This document shows positions 1 to 5,580 of a stretch of 10,872 nucleotides of DNA, piece by piece. A model generated the notes under the pieces. That model made no database searches, was not told the origin of the DNA, and saw only the letters and a program-made list of their open reading frames with translations. Position 1 is the first letter of the stretch. Each line of letters opens with the position of its first letter. Origin of the DNA: Gammaproteobacteria bacterium (GTDB lineage: Bacteria; Pseudomonadota; Gammaproteobacteria; Nitrosococcales; Methylophagaceae); contig NVVP01000012.1 of assembly GCA_002402245.1 (NCBI GenBank), forward strand, positions 4,371-15,242. The letters run 5' to 3'. Both the position numbers and the translations under genes were made by a program.

Positions 1-153
1 CGCCCTTACATTATTGTGGGCGCTTTTGTTATTGGCATGTTACTCACACCACCAGATATTATCTCTCAAACTCTGTTGGCTGTGCCTGTATGGTTATTAT
101 TTGAGTTAGGCTTACTGTGCTCTAGGTGGCTTCCTAACAAACAAAGCCTATGA
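1..153 (+). CDS. tatC: Sec-independent protein translocase subunit TatC, C-terminal end (partial)
   Basis: The window opens inside a reading frame that runs 50 codons to a TGA. It begins RPYIIVGAFVIGMLLTPPD and continues with ISQTLLAVPVWLLFELGLL, the well-conserved last two membrane segments of TatC, the polytopic inner-membrane receptor of the twin-arginine translocase, which binds signal peptides of folded substrates together with TatB. The family motif of a Pro pair followed by D and a 'SQ' just before the last helix is present, and the short polar tail (SRWLPNKQSL) is normal. The 5' part, and presumably tatA and tatB, lie outside the window to the left. The gene converges on the pentapeptide-repeat gene with only 16 bases between stop codons and no evident terminator hairpin. 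Identification is confident because of the conserved C-terminal block. Confidence 0.95.
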   Translation, partial: RPYIIVGAFVIGMLLTPPDIISQTLLAVPVWLLFELGLLCSRWLPNKQSL

Positions 154-169
154 GACCTAAAGTGTATAT

Positions 170-514
170 TTAAACGCTGTAACGTAAACGTGTGCCGTGT
201 TCTAACGATAATAAAAGTTCTTCTGCTCGTATTTCTCTAGGAAAGTACGCGCCTGAGATTTTAGCACCATGAATACTGGCTCCTTCCATACTTACACAGT
301 TAGAAAAGTCGACGCCACGTAAATCAGCTTGTCTAAAATAACTATTGGTAAAATCTAAACCATCGGTTATTAGACCTGATAACCTAATATGTCGAAAATC
401 ACAGCCCGTTAAAACGGCTGTTTCTCCTGCTTTAATACGTTGATTAAATTCAGCAATTTTATCTTCCCTTAATAAACGGTATAAGGGATCTTCTGAAATA
501 ATAGGTGCAGCCAC
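170..514 (-). CDS. Pentapeptide-repeat protein, small
   Basis: 114-residue soluble protein, no signal peptide or membrane segment. The middle (about residues 38-92) reads as consecutive A(D/N)LxX-type five-residue repeats: GCDFRHIRLSG, GLDFTNSYFRQADLRGVDFSN, GASIHGAKISGAYFP. These should fold as a short right-handed quadrilateral beta-helix of two to three coils, capped by an N-terminal helix (DPLYRLLREDKIAEFNQRI) and a C-terminal helix (AEELLLSLEHGTRLRY). The start is a GTG at 512-514, chosen because AAGGAG stands six bases upstream. It lies 15 bases downstream of the 82-residue gene on the same strand, so the two are probably co-transcribed. Pentapeptide proteins of this size are usually of unknown function; the known DNA-mimic gyrase protectors are longer, so that role should not be assumed. 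Confidence 0.85.
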   Translation of the reverse strand: MAAPIISEDPLYRLLREDKIAEFNQRIKAGETAVLTGCDFRHIRLSGLITDGLDFTNSYFRQADLRGVDFSNCVSMEGASIHGAKISGAYFPREIRAEELLLSLEHGTRLRYSV

Positions 515-529
515 ACAGTACTCCTTAAA

Positions 530-778
530 TTAAGCGGTAATATCTATACTATTGCCAATATTTTTAGTATCAAAACCAGTTGAACTAGTTTCATCTATCT
601 GCGATACGACTTCGGCATTATTAACGGTTGTTGATGATTTATCTTGAGAAGTGACTGTATTTTGAGTTTCACTTCCTTCTAAACCTTGTGTTGTCCGACC
701 TTCAACTTGTCTTTCAGAATTCAAAGGGTTTGTTAGTGTGGGTTGACCACTTAATGGTGCTATACCTGGGATTTCCAT
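530..778 (-). CDS. Small Ser/Thr/Asn-rich protein of unknown function
   Basis: 82 residues starting MEIPGIAPLSGQP and ending DTKNIGNSIDITA. I do not recognise the family. The ATG at 776-778 is preceded by a strong AAGGAGT (785-791) at about seven bases, so it is preferred over a longer frame that would start at 850 and has no such site. The protein is polar and low in complexity (many S, T, N, Q, E), has no cysteine, no hydrophobic segment and no signal peptide, and looks largely disordered apart from the conserved-looking ends. It sits immediately upstream of the pentapeptide gene on the same strand. Codons about 19-50 are repeated at 8562-8658 with one substitution in 97 bases, which is a remnant of a duplication. 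A real gene is likely because of its ribosome site; its role is unknown. Confidence 0.65.
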   Translation of the reverse strand: MEIPGIAPLSGQPTLTNPLNSERQVEGRTTQGLEGSETQNTVTSQDKSSTTVNNAEVVSQIDETSSTGFDTKNIGNSIDITA

Positions 779-984
779 AATATCACTCCTTAATTCATAA
801 AGTTTTATACTAAACGTTAAAAACATCAGATCTGCTATCTTACTCCACATTTTAGACTTTATGTTAAAAACTATTTGGTAATCACTTGTTATTAATATAG
901 TTATTATTAACCTTCAGATCACGCTGTTCTAATAATAATAGTTCACGTTCTAATTTAGTTTCTAATTGCTGAGTATATTCTTTT
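629..984. repeat. Left copy of the host-derived direct repeat flanking the insertion
   Basis: This stretch recurs in the same orientation at 8562-8863. Positions 629-725 match 8562-8658 without gaps and with one substitution; 801-984 match 8659-8863 with roughly seven substitutions and small indels (this copy lacks 16 bases found at 8769-8784, two bases near 850 and three bases near 935). The left copy alone has 726-800, which holds the start codon and ribosome site of the 82-residue gene. The right edge lies in TTCTTTT (978-984), shared by the channel gene and the adjoining IS3 orfA, so the breakpoint falls in a seven-base microhomology. Confidence 0.9.
909..984 (-). pseudogene. Duplicated 3' tail of the ion-channel gene (remnant)
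   Basis: On the minus strand the frame reads EYTQQLETKLERELLL followed by LEQRDLKV, matching the C-terminal coiled coil (about residues 251-276) of the complete channel encoded at 8773-9612. Everything upstream in the channel gene is absent and is replaced by IS3-family orfA sequence. A three-base deletion removes the Ile of ERIE but keeps frame; a 16-base deletion removes the last two codons and the natural stop, so the frame runs on to a TGA at 882-884. There is no start codon in the fused frame, so it is a relic of duplication, not an active gene. Confidence 0.85.
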
Positions 985-1103
985 CGCCATCGTGACAGTA
1001 TAAAGGGGTGAATGTCGAGTGATTCAGCCACTGATTTTATGGTGACATCGACAATAAAGCTCAGTTGAACAGCATTGACTTTGAATTCATTTGAATACTT
1101 CCA
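985..1103 (-). pseudogene. IS3-family transposase OrfA fragment
   Basis: Minus-strand translation gives YSNEFKVNAVQLSF, IVDVTIKSVAESLDIHPF and ILSRWRKE. This is the N-terminal helix-turn-helix of IS3-family OrfA, with the characteristic EFK..AV, SVAE.L.I and L.RWRKE elements. The 5' end is lost (the frame hits TGA at 1107-1109) where IS110-type sequence begins, and the 3' end is cut at the RWRKE codons, where it joins the duplicated channel tail in frame. Together with the orfB fragment at 8216-8561, which is on the same strand, it could represent the two outer parts of one IS copy. It is non-functional. Confidence 0.8.
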
Positions 1104-1318
1104 CGTTCATCTTGGATTGTTGTACTTGGGCACGAGAACAGCTACGCCACAATTATGATGATGAAGTGGTACAGCGCACTATTAAACTCAATATGGTCTT
1201 ACTTGATTGTTATGCAAAAGAGTTAACCAAGGTTGAATATTTTATTGAAAGACAAGCCAAACAACATCACGGTGCTTTCCTTCTATTTAAATTGTACATG
1301 TTGATATACTTACTTTGA
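1091..1318 (+). pseudogene. IS110-family (DEDD) transposase fragment
   Basis: The plus frame contains AREQLRHNYDDEVVQRTIKLN, then a VLLDCYAKELTKVEYFIERQAKQHH stretch. This resembles the linker of IS110-type transposases that precedes the 'LLxTIPGIG' motif: a paired acidic 'YDD', a helix with 'D.Y...L..VE..I', then 'AKQH'. The N-terminal DEDD catalytic domain and the PGIG-containing C-terminal domain are both missing; after GAFLLF the frame departs from the family and stops at 1318. The nominal TTG start at 1091 lies in IS3 sequence, so it is a chance start and the genuine fragment is about 1112-1300. The family assignment rests on pattern memory of one short region and is moderately secure. 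Confidence 0.6.
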
Positions 1319-1545
1319 TTATGCTCATCATAATTAATAATACCAAGTTTGAATTGATGAGAATGAACGTACGCTTCACGAACCTTTATTCCAAGTTTGC
1401 TACACTTTTCATAAACCTCTTTTTTGTGGCCGTAGGCATTTGGCAACCTAGTATTATTGATTTTCTGTTGTTCATAGGCAAGGGAACTTGTATCAGAATA
1501 GAAGGGAAATATAAATTTTATTTTATGAAACTGATATTTATACTA
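1310..1545 (-). pseudogene. Unidentified leftward open frame, probable gene remnant
   Basis: An open minus-strand frame of about 78 codons, closed by TGA at its 3' end and bounded upstream by TAG. It contains the protein-like run SDTSSLAYEQQKINNTRLPN, AYGHKKEVYEKCSKLG and IKVREAYVHSHQFKLGIINYDEH. The composition (balanced charged residues, aromatic/Gly pattern, few rare runs) is more convincing than the plus-strand frame of the same interval, which is Ile/Phe/Leu-rich and shows no motif. No ATG, GTG or TTG with a ribosome site lies at its beginning, so it is likely the C-terminal part of a truncated gene brought in with the cassette. It is transcribed against the acyltransferase and overlaps the tail of the IS110-type fragment by a few bases. 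I do not recognise the family. Confidence 0.35.
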
Positions 1546-1618
1546 CTTATACTCACTAGTTGCATAAGTAGAATTTAATAATGACGAATCACTATTCTTA
1601 CTGTAGGGAGTAAAAGAA

Positions 1619-2203
1619 ATGGGTATTTTAACAAAGCAAGAGTTAAATGAACTTGGTTTTAAGTCTTTAGGAAATAATGTTCTTATATCCGATAAAGCGA
1701 GTATTTACGGTGCTGAACACATTGAAATCGGTAACAATGTAAGAATTGATGATTTTGTTGTCCTATCAGCGGGAACCGGTGGTATTTATTTTGGGAACTA
1801 CATACACTTATCTGTTCAAGTTAGTATCATCGGTGCGGGACGAGTTGAACTTCATGACTTCAGTGGTGTGTCAGCAAAAGTCTCAATATTTTCTTCGTCA
1901 GATGATTTTACTGGGCGGAAAATGACAAATCCAACGGTTCCTGATTCATATCGATGGGTAAGAAATTCCTCCGTTATTATTGGTACCCATGCACTGATTG
2001 GCGCAAATAGCGTGTTATTACCAGGAAGTATAATTTCCGATGGCGTGTCGGTAGGAGCTTTGTCACAAGTATCAAGCAAACTGGACGAGTGGTCAATATA
2101 TCTTGGTAATCCAGTGAAAAAAATCATGCCTAGATCAAGAAATGTTTTAAAGTTGGAAAAAGAATTTCTTGAAGAAATGAAAAAATATAGGGGGCTGTCC
2201 TAG
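1619..2203 (+). CDS. Hexapeptide-repeat (LbH) acyltransferase, RfbO-like
   Basis: 194 residues, start ATG with AGGGAG eight to nine bases upstream. Left-handed beta-helix acyltransferase of the CysE/LacA/LpxA/NodL group: repeats such as IYGAEHIEIGNNVRIDD (about 29-45), a central loop with SSSDDFTGRKMTNPTVPD, then SSVIIGTHALIGANSVLLPGS, and the closing GNPVKKIMPRS typical of sugar O/N-acyltransferases. A C-terminal amphipathic helix (LKLEKEFLEEMKKY) follows. The last three or four residues (RGLS) and the stop codon lie inside the terminal inverted repeat of the IS1595-type element, so the native C-terminus has been clipped, probably only slightly. In V. cholerae O1 an acetyltransferase of this class (RfbO) belongs to the tetronate block; here a role in transferring an acetyl or the cassette's acyl product to a sugar is inferred. 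The acceptor cannot be read from sequence. Confidence 0.85.
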   Translation: MGILTKQELNELGFKSLGNNVLISDKASIYGAEHIEIGNNVRIDDFVVLSAGTGGIYFGNYIHLSVQVSIIGAGRVELHDFSGVSAKVSIFSSSDDFTGRKMTNPTVPDSYRWVRNSSVIIGTHALIGANSVLLPGSIISDGVSVGALSQVSSKLDEWSIYLGNPVKKIMPRSRNVLKLEKEFLEEMKKYRGLS

Positions 2204-2750
2204 ATAAGTAAAATAATCTAGGGTGGTGACATGAGAAAAAGTAGATTAAGTGGGTATAAGCAAAGTCGTTTAATTGAACTTTTTATAGCGGGTTCAACTG
2301 CTCGAACAGCCGCTAGTTTAGTTGGTGTAAATAAGTCTACTGCTAGTTATTATTTTCAGCGTCTCAGGCAGATAATATATGACCATAGTGAGCACCTTGA
2401 ATTACTCGATGGTGAGGTAGAAGCTGACGAAAGTTATTTTGGTGGAAGGCGTAAAGGAAAGCGAGGTCGAGGAGCGGGTGGTAAAGTGCCTGTATTCGGT
2501 TTATTAAATCGGGGGGCAAGGTTTACACAAAGATAATACCTAATGCTAGCGCTGCTCATTGATGCCCATTATTCAAGGAAAGTAAATTCTGATTGTTGCC
2601 GTGGTTATAATGTACTTAATGTATCAGTGTTCAAACACGACCGCATTAATCATTCAACGTTGTTTGCAGACAAGAAAGATAACTAGCACAATTAAAACAG
2701 TTGAAACAATGGGTTAAAGATGAATTTGGCTAGTTACCTGGGACAGCCCC
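2191..2750 (+). mobile_element. Degenerate IS1595-family element with both terminal inverted repeats
   Basis: The left end reads GGGGCTGTCCTAGATAAGTA from 2191, and the right end, read inward from 2750 on the other strand, GGGGCTGTCCCAGGTAACTA; 17 of 20 positions agree. Ends beginning GGGCTGTCC are characteristic of the ISPna2-like group of IS1595. At about 560 bases the copy is shorter than a typical intact member because of internal deletions in the transposase. The eight bases outside each end (AAATATAG on the left, TTAAATTA on the right) do not match, so the expected target duplication is absent. The element separates the acyltransferase gene from the carrier-protein gene. Confidence 0.85.
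2231..2733 (+). pseudogene. IS1595-family transposase, multiply frameshifted
   Basis: The first 90 or so codons are good: an N-terminal helix-turn-helix (LIELFIAGSTARTAASLVGV, NKSTASYYFQRLR), then VEADESYFGGRRKGKRGRGAGG, the first catalytic Asp region of the DDE domain. After LNRG in a run of six G (2512-2517) the frame is lost. Continuing in other frames gives GKVYTKIIPNASAA, LMPIIQGK, SDCCRGYNVLNVSVFKHDRI and NHSTLFADKKDN, and finally QLKQLKQWVKDEFG followed by TAG at 2731-2733. At least three frameshifts and two deletions, including loss of the segment carrying the last catalytic residue, make it inactive. The ATG at 2231 follows GGTGG and is the family's normal start. Confidence 0.85.
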
Positions 2751-2773
2751 TTAAATTAAATTGGATATCAGAA

Positions 2774-3007
2774 ATGAACGAAAAAAGAAAAGAAGTGTAT
2801 GCATTAATAGCTAGTGTCCTTGGAGTAAATGTTGATGTTATCAATGACGAACTCGCTATCGGTGATATTACTGAATGGGACTCTCTTGGACATATGCAAA
2901 TTATAGCCGCTTTGGAAAGCCAAATGGAGATCACTTTGGATATAGAGCAGACGCTAGAAATAGAAGACGTTGAAGATATAATTGATGCAGTAACCGTAAG
3001 TAAATAG
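2774..3007 (+). CDS. Acyl carrier protein, RfbK-like (tetronate-type cassette)
   Basis: 77-residue acidic four-helix carrier protein. The phosphopantetheine attachment site is Ser37 in EWDSLGHMQII, preceded by the usual loop (INDELAIGDITEWDS) and followed by helix II and an acidic helix III-IV region (LEIEDVEDIIDAV). An upstream in-frame ATG at 2720 lies within the IS1595 remnant and would add 18 residues of IS sequence, so the ATG at 2774 is the native start; its ribosome site (GGAT about 8 bases upstream) is weak. It is the first gene of a co-directional run and is 11 bases from the ligase gene. It is a dedicated, pathway-specific carrier rather than the fatty-acid AcpP: the site is WDSLGH instead of the DSLD of AcpP. 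It should tether the acid activated by the neighbouring ligase. A phosphopantetheinyl transferase must come from elsewhere. Confidence 0.9.
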   Translation: MNEKRKEVYALIASVLGVNVDVINDELAIGDITEWDSLGHMQIIAALESQMEITLDIEQTLEIEDVEDIIDAVTVSK

Positions 3008-3018
3008 GTATAAAATTA

Positions 3019-4425
3019 ATGACTATTGTTGCGAAATTGATAGAACAAACTCAACTTAATCCAGAAAAAATTGTGATTCAAGATAAAGATAGGGCCGTGA
3101 CCAGCGCGAAGTTTATAACGGACATTCACAATGTGGCATCAAGTTTAAAGGGAAAAAACGTTTTATCTGAAACTAACGTTATTATCTACGCTTCAAATAG
3201 TTATGCTTTCATCTGTACTTACTTTGCTGTGCACTTATTGAGTGCTAGGTCGGTAGTTGTAGACCCAAAATCGGAAACGAATTTTTTACAATTCATCGTA
3301 AATAAGGTTAGACCGAGTTATATTGTATCCTCTCCGGAGGAATTATTTAACTCACAAAGTAATATTCATAAGGTAAAAAATAAAGCTGAAAACAGCTTAA
3401 TCGCAGATATTCTATTTACTAGTGGTACGACTGGCGAGCCTAAAGGGGTTGCATTATCACATCAACAAATTCTTGATTCTACCCTCCATATATTGAGTAA
3501 TGTAGGTAATAATGAAACAGATATTGAGCTTTTATTAATGCCGTTAAGCCATTCTTTTGGTTTAGGCCGTATGCGTTCAGCACTGTATGCGGGAACTGTT
3601 TTGGTAATAGGTTATCCTCTAAATCGTATGAAACAAGTATTCAAAGCAATTGAACAGCATAAAGTTACTGGCTTTGGCATTGTCCCCGCTGCTTGGGAAT
3701 TTATCCTAAAAATGAGTAGGGATAAGATTGTAGAATATTCATCACAAATTCAATATATTGAACTTGGAAGTGCTTATTTTTCTCCTGAAAATAAACAGAC
3801 AATGCGTAGTTGGTTCCCTGAAACTAATTTAGTTATGCATTACGGTTTGACTGAAGTTTCTAGAGCCATTTTTTCACGTTTTCATCATGATCCTCACGAG
3901 TCGCTTGGTATTATAGATATTGGTACCGACGTTAGAATATTAGCCCCTGATTCCAGCATACAAGGTCATGGTATTGAAGGTGAAATTGCATTGCGATCAA
4001 ACTGGATGTTATCTGAGTACTTAGACAATCCAAATTTAACTAAAGCATCTTTTTCCGATGGTTTTTTTAAAACTGGAGATTTAGGGCTTATAAATGGTAA
4101 ACACTTGTACCTAAAAGGACGATTAAAAGAAGTAATCAACGTTGGGGGGAAAAAAGTTAACCCTCAAGATGTTGAGTCCGCACTAAAAAAAATGAAGTTT
4201 ATTTCAGACTGTGCTTGTGTAGCGTACCCTGACCCTGATATGGGAGAGGTAGTGAAAGCTTTTGTTGTATTTACAGAACAGAACATGTGCAGTGAACAAG
4301 AAATAAAAAAATATTTACACGACAAACTGCCTTCCCATATGCGACCACAATATTATGAGAATATTGATAGCATCCCAAAAACAGCCAATGGTAAGATTCA
4401 ACGATTGAAACTAAAAAGTTCATAA
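3019..4425 (+). CDS. rfbL: AMP-forming acyl-ACP/CoA ligase, RfbL-like
   Basis: 468-residue ANL-superfamily adenylating enzyme. Core motifs are complete: A3 phosphate loop FTSGTTGEPKG (about 133-143), A5 HYGLTE (about 274-279), A7 KTGDLG (about 351-356), the A8 hinge GRLKEVINVGGKKVNPQDVE, and A10 TANGKIQR, with catalytic Lys459. It is shorter than acetyl-CoA synthetases, in the range of stand-alone acid:carrier-protein ligases. Because a dedicated carrier protein is encoded 11 bases upstream, the expected reaction is acid + ATP to acyl-AMP and then to the phosphopantetheine thiol. In V. cholerae O1, RfbL sits in the same position (carrier - ligase - alcohol dehydrogenase - LuxE/LuxC). The substrate is inferred to be a small hydroxy acid, malate being chemically sensible; sequence does not prove this. 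Start ATG with a weak upstream AGGT. Confidence 0.9.
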   Translation: MTIVAKLIEQTQLNPEKIVIQDKDRAVTSAKFITDIHNVASSLKGKNVLSETNVIIYASNSYAFICTYFAVHLLSARSVVVDPKSETNFLQFIVNKVRPSYIVSSPEELFNSQSNIHKVKNKAENSLIADILFTSGTTGEPKGVALSHQQILDSTLHILSNVGNNETDIELLLMPLSHSFGLGRMRSALYAGTVLVIGYPLNRMKQVFKAIEQHKVTGFGIVPAAWEFILKMSRDKIVEYSSQIQYIELGSAYFSPENKQTMRSWFPETNLVMHYGLTEVSRAIFSRFHHDPHESLGIIDIGTDVRILAPDSSIQGHGIEGEIALRSNWMLSEYLDNPNLTKASFSDGFFKTGDLGLINGKHLYLKGRLKEVINVGGKKVNPQDVESALKKMKFISDCACVAYPDPDMGEVVKAFVVFTEQNMCSEQEIKKYLHDKLPSHMRPQYYENIDSIPKTANGKIQRLKLKSS

Positions 4426-4446
4426 CGAAAACAGTAAGGTTATAGA

Positions 4447-5580
4447 ATGCTTAAATTGAGATTCCCACTCCCCGTATTCAGGACGGCCAAAGAGGTAGTG
4501 AACGGAAAAAATGCAAGAATGGCGCTTAAAGGTCTAGCTGCAAATAAAGTTACATTGATTATCAGTGGATCTTTTAAAAACTCTCAATATTATGATCAAA
4601 TTAATAGATTAATAAAATGTGAATCGTTACAGGTGCTAAAAAAATCTTGGGCGGGAGAACCTAGCCTTGAAGAAATGGCTCCTGTTATGAGTCAAGTTGA
4701 AGAATTTCAACCTGACTTTATCATCGCATTAGGTGGCGGTTCTGTTATTGATGGAGCTAAGTTAATTTGGTTATTGTATGAAGCTCCGCAATTAACTACA
4801 GAGCAGATATTTCGACCATTCTCGTTACCGCAACTTCGCGGACGTTGTAAGTTTGCCGTAATTCCTACAACTATTGGGGCAGGCGCTGAAGTCTCATCAG
4901 CTGCCGTGATGTATGATAAATCGAGTGGCAGTAAAAAGGCGGTTGTCACACATGATTTTCTGCCAGATCTTGTGATATTAGATCCTGAGTTAGTTCTCGA
5001 CGTTCCTACTAATATATTATTAACGACTGTTGCTGATGCGCTATCACATGCTGTAGAAGGTTACATGTCGAAGATTTCTCACCCTTTAATGGATACATTT
5101 GCTGAAAAAGCGATTGCTATTATTGCCAATAATTGGCAAGAAATTAGTGCAGAACAGCCGTCCCTTGCACTAATTTCTGAATTGCAGCATGCCGCTATGA
5201 TGGCAGGCTGGGTGCAAAATCACTGTTTGGTAGGGATGTCTCATGCAATAGCTCACCAATTAAGTGGTTATGGCATTAACCATGGTATTGCAAACGGTAT
5301 TTTAATGACAAAAGTGATTCCCTTCAATTGCAGGGATGAAAAAGTAACTAATCGCTATGAGCAATTAACAAAAAACTCAGGACTAAACTCAGTAAAAGAT
5401 TTAATTGAACTGTTTTCGGCCATAATTATTGCTTCAACCGAACATACTGTTTTTTTTGATAAAGATATTAATCTTGATAGAGTGGCGAAGGGGGCAATGT
5501 TAGATCCTGCTGCGAAATCAAATCCAATCGTTTTCAATGAACAAGATGTAAAAGAGGTTTTGAAAGCATGTCTGATATAA
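4447..5580 (+). CDS. Iron-containing (group III) alcohol dehydrogenase, RfbM-like
   Basis: 377 residues, the usual length of Fe-ADHs such as FucO and DhaT. The N-terminal Rossmann-like domain has the nucleotide motif ALGGGSVIDGAKLI (Gly96-98), and PTTIGAGAEVSS follows. The helical metal domain supplies the expected ligand set: Asp197 and His201 (VADALSHAVEGY), His266 (MSHAIAH) and His279 (INHGIANGI). The enzyme should reduce an aldehyde to an alcohol with NAD(P)H or the reverse. In this operon the aldehyde would come from the LuxC domain encoded next, and the corresponding V. cholerae O1 gene (between rfbL and rfbN) is a member of this family. The stop overlaps the next start by 13 bases (5568-5580), so the two are translationally coupled. 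The symbol rfbM is used for an unrelated mannose enzyme in enterics, so it is not assigned here. Confidence 0.92.
   Translation: MLKLRFPLPVFRTAKEVVNGKNARMALKGLAANKVTLIISGSFKNSQYYDQINRLIKCESLQVLKKSWAGEPSLEEMAPVMSQVEEFQPDFIIALGGGSVIDGAKLIWLLYEAPQLTTEQIFRPFSLPQLRGRCKFAVIPTTIGAGAEVSSAAVMYDKSSGSKKAVVTHDFLPDLVILDPELVLDVPTNILLTTVADALSHAVEGYMSKISHPLMDTFAEKAIAIIANNWQEISAEQPSLALISELQHAAMMAGWVQNHCLVGMSHAIAHQLSGYGINHGIANGILMTKVIPFNCRDEKVTNRYEQLTKNSGLNSVKDLIELFSAIIIASTEHTVFFDKDINLDRVAKGAMLDPAAKSNPIVFNEQDVKEVLKACLI

Noticed and set aside
1315..1578. Plus-strand 87-codon frame as a membrane protein
   Set aside because: Ile/Leu/Phe-rich only through AT-rich composition, with no ribosome site; the opposite strand carries a more protein-like frame.
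1525..1578. Tiny lipoprotein-like peptide MKLIFILLILTSCISRI with a lipobox
   Set aside because: It ends four residues after the Cys, has no proper ribosome site and overlaps the beginning of the leftward frame; the lipobox is probably chance.
1852..2127. Leftward 91-codon frame opposite the acyltransferase
   Set aside because: Mirror frame of a well-supported hexapeptide acyltransferase, with no motif of its own. Similar frames opposite the alcohol dehydrogenase and the LuxE-LuxC gene were dropped for the same reason.
2512..2517. Run of six G in the IS1595 transposase as a phase-variation or programmed frameshift site
   Set aside because: The gene has further frameshifts and deletions downstream, so shifting frame here would not restore a product; it is ordinary decay.
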